Assembly (NCBI GenBank): GCA_000980495.1
Contig: LARN01000043.1
Coordinates: 1 to 11,863 of the forward strand
Source of the DNA: Acinetobacter sp. N54.MGS-139
Lineage (GTDB): Bacteria > Pseudomonadota > Gammaproteobacteria > Burkholderiales > Burkholderiaceae_F
Reading direction: 5' to 3'
DNA length: 11,863 nucleotides
Part shown: one piece after another, positions 6,895 to 11,863 of the stretch
How the letters are laid out: every line of letters starts with the position of its first letter
How positions within the stretch are numbered: the stretch's first letter is position 1
Program-made: the position numbers and the translations under genes
Notes under the pieces: generated by a model
The model's database searches: none
Told to the model about the DNA's origin: nothing
What the model saw: the letters and a program-made list of their open reading frames with translations, nothing else

Positions 6895-8270
6895 ATGGTT
6901 GGTGTAATCCTTACGCTGGTCGCCATCGGGCTGGTCAGCTACTTCGTTATCAAAAACTACTATCCTCCGATTATTCTTTTGCTTTTGGGCCTGCTGCTCC
7001 TGTTCTGTGCTTATTTGGAAGGAGTTCCTGCAGTTGCTCCTAAAGCTTCCACTAATTTCTTTGCGTTTGACTTTGCTCAGGCATTTACAAACCTTTTAAA
7101 GGGACGCTTGCCCGGCTTAGGCCTCAACATCATGGCCATTGCCGGCTTTGCTGTTTATATGGATCGTATCGGCGCCAGCAAAGCATTGGTTAAGCTGTGC
7201 GTTAAGCCCCTGAAGGCCATTCGCTCTCCTTATGTCCTGTTGGCTCTGACTTACCTCGTCGGCCAGTTCATCGCATTGTTCGTGAACTCTGCGGTCGGAC
7301 TCGGTCTTGTGCTGATGGCCTCTATTTATCCGCTGCTGGTCGCGTTGGGCGTTTCCCGCACTTCTGCAGCTGCCGTTATCGCCACAACCTGCTGCTTGGA
7401 CTTAGGACCGTCCAGCTCCAACGCCATGCGTGCTGCCGACCTCTGCAATATGGACGTTGTGACCTACTTCGTTCAAGGCCAAGGTCCTGTCGCGCTTTGC
7501 ACGATTGCCTCCGTTGCAATCGGCCATTATTTCGTACAGCGCTGGTTTGACAAGAGGGAAGGCGCTGCCGCCAATAAGGAAGACGCAAAAGAAAGCGCCC
7601 TTGACGTTGACGAGGCTCTTAAAGGTGCGGCCCGGTTTATTACGCCATTCTCCCGATGCTGCCCTTGGGTCTTTTGATCGGTCTCTCTCCCTTGGTCTAC
7701 AAAGCCATCAAACTGAATCTCGTTACTGCGATCATCGTTTCTCTGATTATTGCTTTGGTTGTCGATATCGCCACTCGCCGCGATTTCAAACAGTGCTGCA
7801 AAGATTCTCAGGCGATCTTTGAGGGAATGGGCAAGGTCTTTACCTCTACGGTCAGCTTTATCGTTTGCGCGGAAATGCTTGCTCTTGGTTTAAACAAGAT
7901 CGGCGGTATCTCTACGATGATTCAGGCAGCTGCCTCTATCCAGAACGCTGGTTTGTTTATCATGCTGATTGTCATGCTCGTCATCATGATTGTTGCTGCG
8001 ATCGTCACCGGTTCCGGCAACGCGGCCTTCTTTGCTTTCTCTCCGCTTCTTCCTGAAGCTGCTTCTTCCGTCGGCATTCCGACATTGGCACTGGCTGTTC
8101 CGGTTCAGCTCTCTGCCGGTATTGCCCGTACGATGAGCCCGATCGCAGGCGTCATCATTGCGGTTTCCGGTATCACCGGCTTAACGCCGATTGCTCTGAT
8201 TCGCCGCACAATTCCGGTCATGATCATTGCCGTGATCGTTTCTGTAACCAGCAGCTTAATCTTCTTATAA
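6895..8270 (+). pseudogene. dcuC: DcuC-family C4-dicarboxylate carrier, interrupted by one frameshift
   Basis: Two overlapping frames, 6895-7677 and 7656-8270, together form a full-length carrier. The first encodes residues 1-248 correctly and then runs out of frame to a stop at 7677. Adding one base to the TTT at 7636-7638 restores AARFYYAILPMLPLG, which matches the DcuC block with FYAILP, and gives 458 residues against 461 in E. coli DcuC. Many hydrophobic helices flank a charged central loop (about 217-243), and GSGNAAFFAFSPLLPEA in the second part matches the conserved GSGNAPFYAF block of the family. DcuC carriers exchange or export succinate, fumarate and malate in the inner membrane under anaerobic conditions. 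The gene is 12 bases before iadA and shares its unit. The break may be a true mutation or a homopolymer reading error. AGGTG lies close before the ATG. Confidence 0.88.
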
Positions 8271-8282
8271 AAGGATCTTTCT

Positions 8283-9425
8283 ATGGCTTATTTAATTAAA
8301 GGTGCTCATGTCTACAACCCGGATGATCTGGGAGTTCAGGATGTTCTGGTAATTAACGACAAGATTGCCGCAGTCGGTAAAGATCTGACGGTTGTTTTGC
8401 CCGAACTGGAAACAGTTGACGCTTCCGACAAAATCCTGACGCCGGGCTTCATTGACCAGCATATTCACGTCACCGGTGGCGGCGGAGAAGGCGGCCCTCG
8501 CAGCCGTACACCTGAGATTGTTCTCAGCGAACTGATCTCCTGCGGTACCACGAGTTTGGTCGGAGTTTCCGGAACCGATAGCGTCACCCGTTCTTTACCG
8601 AATCTTTTGGCTAAAGTTCAGGCTTTGACCGAGGAAGGCGTAACCGCTTGGATGTACACAAGCAATTATTCCTATCCCCCGACAACCCTGACAGGTTCTG
8701 TCAAAAATGATCTGCTGATGGTTCATGAGGTTTTAGGCGTCAAGATTGCCTTAGGCGACCATCGTTCGTCTTTCCCGACAACGCAGAATGTTCTTGACCT
8801 TCTGACTCAGATTCGTGTTGGCGGCATGATTGCCGGAAAGATTGGTGTTCTTCATATCCATCTTGGCAACGTCCCGGGTGCATTTGAGATGTTCGAAGAA
8901 ATTGTTAATCGCGGTTTCCCGATTCGTCACATTCGTCCGACGCACTGTGCTCGTGATAAGTATGTTTTCAGCAAAGCACTTGAATTTGCGAAGAGAGGCG
9001 GCCGTATCGACATTACAACCGGGGGTTCCTGCTGCTTTGAAAGTCCTGCTGACGCAGTAGAAGCTGCTTGGGATGCCGGAATCGAACCGTCCATTATGAC
9101 GATGAGCTCAGACGGTCACGGATCGGTTCCTCGCTTTAATGAAAAAGGCGAAATGGTCGGTCTTGGTGTCGGAGGCGTTGCCTGCAACCTTCGTGATCTC
9201 AAGAAGCTGATTGCAAGAGGTCATGCCGTTGAAAAAGTTCTTCCGCTGCTTACCCGCAACGTAGCCCGCGGCTTGGGAATGAAAGGCAAAGGCGAAGTTT
9301 CCGCTGGAAACAGCGCGGACCTGTGCCTCTTCGATGAGAACTGGGAACTTCAGGACGTTTACAGCAAAGGCGTCTTGATGATGAAAGACAAGGAGCTCCT
9401 GCAGAAAGGAACCTTCGAATACTAA
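8283..9425 (+). CDS. iadA: Isoaspartyl dipeptidase (beta-aspartyl-peptidase)
   Basis: A 380-residue amidohydrolase-fold zinc enzyme that cleaves beta-aspartyl (isoaspartyl) dipeptides, which arise from damaged or dietary proteins, releasing aspartate. E. coli IadA has 390 residues. The two-metal site is complete: His60 and His62 in DQHIHVTGG, the lysine carbamylated in the family at Lys154 (VKIALGDHRSS), a His in HIHLG (191-195), His221 in RPTHCARD and catalytic Asp277 in SSDGHGS. Glu69 in GGGGEGG and Arg161 fit the known peptide-binding positions. AAAGGA lies 8 bases upstream of the ATG. It follows the DcuC-like gene by 12 bases, which suggests co-transcription and a shared role in supplying aspartate or C4-dicarboxylates. 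A terminator follows 21 bases after the stop. Confidence 0.95.
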   Translation: MAYLIKGAHVYNPDDLGVQDVLVINDKIAAVGKDLTVVLPELETVDASDKILTPGFIDQHIHVTGGGGEGGPRSRTPEIVLSELISCGTTSLVGVSGTDSVTRSLPNLLAKVQALTEEGVTAWMYTSNYSYPPTTLTGSVKNDLLMVHEVLGVKIALGDHRSSFPTTQNVLDLLTQIRVGGMIAGKIGVLHIHLGNVPGAFEMFEEIVNRGFPIRHIRPTHCARDKYVFSKALEFAKRGGRIDITTGGSCCFESPADAVEAAWDAGIEPSIMTMSSDGHGSVPRFNEKGEMVGLGVGGVACNLRDLKKLIARGHAVEKVLPLLTRNVARGLGMKGKGEVSAGNSADLCLFDENWELQDVYSKGVLMMKDKELLQKGTFEY

Positions 9426-9446
9426 TCTTCTGATTATGTGACTCAG

Positions 9447-9487
9447 ACCGCACTTCTGTTCATTCGGATGTGCGGTTTGTTATTCTT
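9447..9487 (+). terminator. Rho-independent terminator after iadA
   Basis: ACCGCAC (9447-9453) and GTGCGGT (9470-9476) form a perfect 7-bp stem whose loop can form a smaller CAT/ATG hairpin, followed by TTGTTATTCTT. It ends the carrier-iadA transcript before the HPt gene. Confidence 0.75.
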
Positions 9488-9520
9488 GGTCGGAAAATTA
9501 GAAAAATCTTGAGGATTTTG

Positions 9521-9889
9521 ATGAACGAAAAACAAAAAGAATTCTTGGCCCAAAGCGGCATTAACTTAACTGACGGTCTGGCTTATTTCTCGGAGAACGA
9601 AAGACTCTATGAAAAGTACCTTTTTCGTTTTTTAGAAGAGCCGACATTTCCTGAGCTCTTCAAAGCAATTGAAGAAGATAGAAGAGAAGACGCCAGAAGA
9701 GCAGCTCATTCTTTGAAAGGAATTACTGCAACGCTGGGTTTTACCAGCCTGCATACACCGTTAAAAGCCCAAGAGTTTGAGTTTAAAAACGGGCGCTGGG
9801 AAGAAGGCAATCAGTATACGGATGAATTAAAGAAAGAATACGCCCGCATCATTGAAGTTCTCCAAGCGGCAAAGACTTTGGCAAATTGA
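9521..9889 (+). CDS. Stand-alone HPt (histidine phosphotransfer) protein
   Basis: This 122-residue protein is all helix in appearance and consists of a single HPt domain. The phosphate-accepting residue is His63 in AAHSLKGITATLGF, the diagnostic HPt motif with the following Lys-Gly. Proteins of this kind carry phosphate between a hybrid sensor kinase and a response regulator in the cytoplasm. The frame is open 17 codons further upstream, but that segment lies in the iadA terminator; the ATG at 9521 has TTGAGGA about six bases before it. No kinase or receiver gene lies nearby, so its partners are elsewhere in the genome. It has no signal peptide or membrane segment. A tnpB element begins just after its stop. 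Confidence 0.85.
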   Translation: MNEKQKEFLAQSGINLTDGLAYFSENERLYEKYLFRFLEEPTFPELFKAIEEDRREDARRAAHSLKGITATLGFTSLHTPLKAQEFEFKNGRWEEGNQYTDELKKEYARIIEVLQAAKTLAN

Positions 9890-9907
9890 ACAAAATGTTT
9901 GCGCATT

Positions 9908-9928
9908 CCCCCGACGTCAGTCGGCGGG
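9908..9928. repeat. Left-end subterminal hairpin of the tnpB element
   Basis: CCGAC-GTCA-GTCGG forms a perfect inner stem, extended by CCC against GGG across one bulged C. It lies 19 bases after the HPt stop and has no T run, so it fits a transposase-recognition hairpin better than a terminator. Confidence 0.5.
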
Positions 9929-9959
9929 TCGAGCAGACTAAAGAGCCGGAGTAGTTCTT

Positions 9960-9965
9960 TATAAT
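9960..9965 (+). promoter_or_regulatory. TATAAT -10 box directly before tnpB
   Basis: A consensus TATAAT ends 7 bases before the tnpB ATG, so transcription would start on or next to the start codon. No -35 match is seen 16-18 bases upstream. Confidence 0.4.
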
Positions 9966-9972
9966 CACTCTT

Positions 9973-11292
9973 ATGATCACCGGGAGGAAATATAGAGTTA
10001 AGGCACTCGGTAAAGAATCGAGAGAAATGTTCTTTACATGGTCCGCCGCGCAAATGCTCATTTACAACGCTCTGGTTCAAGAGCGAATGTACTTTCTTGG
10101 CTTTTTTCGGAAATTCGGCGGAAAGCTTCCTCCTATAGATCAGAAATATTCTCACCTTATCAATCGGGAAGACGGGGCATATGCCTGGATGCACAAAGTT
10201 CCGAGCCAGATCTTCCGGAACGGGGCAGTTTTGCATAAGAAAGCGTGGAGCAATTACTTTGCCGGTATTACTCGACAGCCAATCCCGAAAAGGGTTAAAG
10301 GGGCAGACCGTTCACTTTGGCTCACGCAGGAATTGTTTTCCATTAAACAAGTGTCCAAAAATTGGTATGAGCTATCTGTGGGGACCAAAACGATTTCCGG
10401 AGGCAGGTTCCTTTTCAAGGCACATCGGCCTTTCACTGAACCAGTATCGGTTCACCTGAAAAGCTCCGGGACCGAAATCTTTATTTCGTTCTCCTGTGAG
10501 GAAGAGTTCCAACAGTATCCGGAAACTAAAGCGGAAAAGATTGCGCGGCTAAGTCAATACGGAAAGGACGAGCTGCTGAATATAAGCGTCGGAATTGATC
10601 GAGGTGTAGTCACTCCTTTTCAGCTCAGCGACGGAAGACGCTTTGATTACTCTCAGACTCAAAAGGAGCGCCTTAAAGCGTCGGAGCGAAGAAAGAAGCA
10701 TTACCAACGGATGATGGCCAGACGCATCAAAGGAAGCAGCAACTGGAAGAAAGCTAAAGAGAAGGCCCGTCGCTGCAGCCGGTATGCTGCTTACGTTAGA
10801 CGAGATTTTGCCCATAAGACCAGTCACGCGATAGTCGGCAATGAATCTGTCGAGATCATCGGAATAGAGGATCTGAAGATAAAGTCCATGACCGCAAGGC
10901 CTGAGCCAAAGAAATTTGAAGACGAAGAATTTCTGCCGAACGGAGCTAATGCGAAGGCCGGTCTGAATAAGGCAATCTTGGAAAAAGCGTGGGGTTTAAC
11001 AGAGAGATTTATCGAATATAAAGCACAGCGAGCTGGAAAGTTGATTATCAAAGTCCCGGCCCCTTACACCTCGCAGACTTGCAGCCGGTGCGGCTGTCAA
11101 GCAAAAACTAATCGAAAGAGTCAAGCGCTGTTTCGTTGTACACACTGCGGTTTTACTCAAAATGCGGACAGGAATGCGGCCGAGGTCATTAAGGCAAAGG
11201 CCGTGGAGTTATTCCATTCGGAAGGGATAAAGCCGAAGGAGGTTAGAAGAACAATGAGGTTAAGGCACAAGCCGGCTTGTGCTTCAGCCTAG
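9973..11292 (+). CDS. tnpB: TnpB RNA-guided nuclease (RuvC type)
   Basis: A 439-residue TnpB, the compact RNA-guided DNA endonuclease class ancestral to Cas12. The RuvC site is complete: Asp209 in SVGIDRGVVTPFQLSDG, Glu299 in IIGIEDLKIKSM, and Asp399 in NADRNAAE. A four-cysteine zinc ribbon (Cys370, Cys373, Cys389, Cys392) lies between the second and third RuvC motifs as in the family. The N-terminal third is the beta/helical recognition part, and a basic helix (ERRKKHYQRMMARR, about 238-251) follows RuvC-I. Length is somewhat above the 408 residues of ISDra2 TnpB. The GIDRGV form of RuvC-I marks the IS1341-like branch. There is no ribosome binding site before the ATG; a TATAAT (9960-9965) ends 7 bases upstream, which suggests a nearly leaderless message. 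The gene shows no stop or frameshift. The right-end RNA that follows would be its guide RNA. Confidence 0.93.
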   Translation: MITGRKYRVKALGKESREMFFTWSAAQMLIYNALVQERMYFLGFFRKFGGKLPPIDQKYSHLINREDGAYAWMHKVPSQIFRNGAVLHKKAWSNYFAGITRQPIPKRVKGADRSLWLTQELFSIKQVSKNWYELSVGTKTISGGRFLFKAHRPFTEPVSVHLKSSGTEIFISFSCEEEFQQYPETKAEKIARLSQYGKDELLNISVGIDRGVVTPFQLSDGRRFDYSQTQKERLKASERRKKHYQRMMARRIKGSSNWKKAKEKARRCSRYAAYVRRDFAHKTSHAIVGNESVEIIGIEDLKIKSMTARPEPKKFEDEEFLPNGANAKAGLNKAILEKAWGLTERFIEYKAQRAGKLIIKVPAPYTSQTCSRCGCQAKTNRKSQALFRCTHCGFTQNADRNAAEVIKAKAVELFHSEGIKPKEVRRTMRLRHKPACASA

Positions 11293-11453
11293 GCAGGAAC
11301 TGCCCCGTCTGCTAAAGCAGATGTGAGCCTGTGGAGAGGACTCGGAGCAGTGCTCAGGAGACTCTGAGAAGCAGGAAGAAAGAAACCGTTGACAACAACG
11401 GAAGCCCCATGCGTTAGCGTGGGGAGAGTTCACCCTAAAATAGGATGCATATT
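11293..11453 (+). ncRNA. Candidate omega RNA (reRNA) of TnpB with guide segment
   Basis: The stretch after the tnpB stop is dense in small stems: GGCAG/CTGCC (11292-11304), TCTGC/GCAGA around TAAA, CTCAG/CTGAG (11353-11368), CCGTTG-ACAA-CAACGG (11386-11401) and the closing CCCCATGC-GTTA-GCGTGGGG (11405-11424), followed by AGAGTTCAC. This layout is known for omega RNAs made from the right end of tnpB elements, where the scaffold ends at the element edge and the adjoining chromosomal bases act as guide. Here the guide would be about 11434-11453, starting CCTAAAATAGG. The 5' end probably reaches into the tnpB coding region; its exact position is unknown. Confidence 0.65.
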
Positions 11454-11475
11454 CGGACAGGAGGGTTTTTACCTA

Positions 11476-11547
11476 GTGGATTATGCTAATATGCAGTTGT
11501 GGCAATTGAATGTTGTCACTTCTCCTTGGGATTTGAGGTTGAGTTGA
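11476..11547 (+). CDS. Possible 23-residue ORF starting with GTG
   Basis: AGGAGG (11459-11464) stands 11 bases before a GTG that opens a 23-codon frame, also entered by an ATG at 11491, ending at TGA 11545. The peptide has two Trp (MQLWQLN, then SPWDLRLS). The spacing is long, and the frame overlaps a hairpin of the candidate small RNA, so translation is uncertain. Confidence 0.18.
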   Translation: MDYANMQLWQLNVVTSPWDLRLS

Positions 11548-11630
11548 AATTATGTTCTGCCGAGCAAGTCGGCCGTGATTTCAAGTTTAGATTGAAGCGC
11601 TCGGACTTGATTCTTCGAGCGCCTTTTTTT
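11499..11630 (+). ncRNA. Candidate small RNA with intrinsic terminator
   Basis: Three hairpins stand in a row. The first is GTGGCAA/TTGTCAC (11499-11519, one G-U pair). The second is a nested one, TTGAAATTA/TGATTTCAA enclosing GCCGA/TCGGC (11544-11584). The third is the strong GCGCTCG/CGAGCGC terminator with seven T. An extended -10 element TGCTAATAT (11484-11492, TAATAT preceded by TGC) would start transcription near 11499; no good -35 is seen. No plus-strand gene follows inside the window, so a leader/attenuator role is unlikely. I do not recognise it as 6S, 4.5S or tmRNA. Confidence 0.5.
11597..11630 (+). terminator. Strong rho-independent terminator
   Basis: GCGCTCG and CGAGCGC form a perfect GC-rich 7-bp stem with a 12-base loop, followed by C and seven T. 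It is the 3' end of the candidate small RNA, and could also stop transcripts running through tnpB. Confidence 0.88.
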
Positions 11631-11656
11631 GTCTGAGGCTCGCTAACTCTGGGCGG

Positions 11657-11742
11657 CAATTTTCTCACCGTGCAAAATAAAACCTCTGCAACGAAATCGA
11701 AGCAGAGGTCCTTGGGATTTTTTTGGTTTGTTGAGAAAATTG
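11657..11742. repeat. 11-bp inverted repeat enclosing a terminator
   Basis: CAATTTTCTCA (11657-11667) and TGAGAAAATTG (11732-11742) are exact reverse complements and enclose the 11682-11709 hairpin, giving a nested structure of 86 bases. It could be a tiny MITE-like repeat or a long terminator stem. No direct repeat is seen at its edges. Confidence 0.5.
11674..11709 (-). terminator. Rho-independent terminator of the gene entering from the right
   Basis: On the minus strand ACCTCTGC and GCAGAGGT form a perfect 8-bp stem with a 12-base loop, followed at once by TTTATTTT. It lies about 87 bases after the stop codon at 11796. On the plus strand a seven-T run follows only after an 8-base gap, so plus-strand action is weaker. 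Confidence 0.8.
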
Positions 11743-11795
11743 TATTAGTTCGTAAAAACTTTGACTAGTAGTTCAATCTATAAATACGTTATCAA

Positions 11796-11863
11796 TTAAG
11801 CAAATGCGGACTCAATGTCTTCAAGCTTCCATTTCCAGCGGTAGATCACCGGTTCCGCATTCA
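11796..11863 (-). CDS. C-terminal end of an unidentified protein (cut by window edge)
   Basis: The last 22 codons of a minus-strand gene end with ...VIYRWKWKLEDIESAFA and TAA (11798-11796). The frame stays open to the window edge and a terminator follows at the right distance. The tail is rich in aromatic and basic residues (YRWKWK). It is too short to name a family. Confidence 0.6.
   Translation of the reverse strand, partial: NAEPVIYRWKWKLEDIESAFA

Larger units (their letters stand above)
9908..11433 (+). mobile_element. tnpB-only IS200/IS605 (IS1341-type) element
   Basis: The element consists of a left-end hairpin (9908-9928), tnpB, and a structured right end closing with the CCCCATGC/GCGTGGGG hairpin and AGAGTTCAC (to 11433). 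No tnpA (Y1 transposase) is present, so movement would need a transposase from elsewhere. Ends are judged from hairpins: the right edge at TTCAC is fairly firm by analogy with this class, the left edge may lie 10-20 bases upstream of the hairpin. Such elements insert without target duplication, so none is expected. Confidence 0.7.

Noticed and set aside
7631..7645. Programmed -1 frameshift in the dcuC-like gene
   Set aside because: CCGGTTTATT is not a canonical X XXY YYZ slippery site and the DcuC family is not known for recoding, so mutation or read error is simpler.
9470..9520. Upstream extension of the HPt protein by 17 codons
   Set aside because: It begins inside the iadA terminator stem and has no ribosome binding site; the ATG at 9521 does.
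11476..11630. Leader peptide with transcription attenuator
   Set aside because: A leader peptide plus hairpins plus terminator is suggestive, but the next gene within the window is on the opposite strand, so there is nothing for it to control here.
1..11863. CRISPR array or tRNA/rRNA genes
   Set aside because: Reading both strands I found no regularly spaced repeats and no cloverleaf or rRNA-like segment.

Overview
The window looks like a chromosomal segment of a moderate-GC (judged by eye, just under 50%) Gram-negative proteobacterium. A periplasmic-binding-protein ABC importer with a cleavable signal peptide, a DcuC-family C4-dicarboxylate carrier, a zinc isoaspartyl dipeptidase and an ISAs1-type transposase fit an anaerobic or microaerobic, possibly gut-living, organism. 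A Sutterellaceae-like betaproteobacterium is my guess from the gene mix, not something the sequence proves.

Layout. (1) Bases 1-966, minus strand: the first 322 codons of an ISAs1-family transposase that runs off the left edge, with a near-consensus promoter at 997-1025. (2) Bases 1113-4947, minus strand: a three-gene ABC importer in the order binding protein, fused double permease, ATPase. The permease and ATPase genes abut (TAA then ATG), and a hairpin sits between the binding-protein and permease genes. (3) Bases 5206-5481, minus strand: a small unrecognised gene with a strong ribosome binding site and its own terminator. (4) Bases 5752-6447, plus strand: a serine hydrolase of the phospholipase/carboxylesterase type, closed by a two-way terminator. 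(5) A 379-base AT-rich stretch containing a perfect 16-bp palindrome leads into (6) bases 6895-9425, plus strand: a dcuC-like carrier gene broken by a one-base frameshift, then iadA, then a terminator. (7) Bases 9521-9889, plus strand: a free-standing HPt phosphotransfer protein. (8) About 9908-11433, plus strand: a tnpB-only IS200/IS605 (IS1341-type) element with a complete RuvC nuclease gene and a structured right end that looks like an omega RNA; the next 20 bases would be its guide. (9) Bases 11434-11630: a structured non-coding stretch ending in a strong terminator, probably a small RNA gene. (10) Bases 11657-11863: a nested inverted repeat, a minus-strand terminator, and the last 22 codons of a minus-strand gene entering from the right.

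How the genes fit together. The DcuC-like carrier and IadA are 12 bases apart and probably form one unit for isoaspartyl-peptide and aspartate/C4-dicarboxylate metabolism. The ABC genes form a self-contained importer whose substrate cannot be fixed from sequence; 2-aminoethylphosphonate, ferric iron and sugar phosphates are all possible. The two mobile elements are unrelated to each other. The least explained parts are the small-RNA-like region after the tnpB element, the perfect palindromes in the intergenic regions, and the 91-residue protein.
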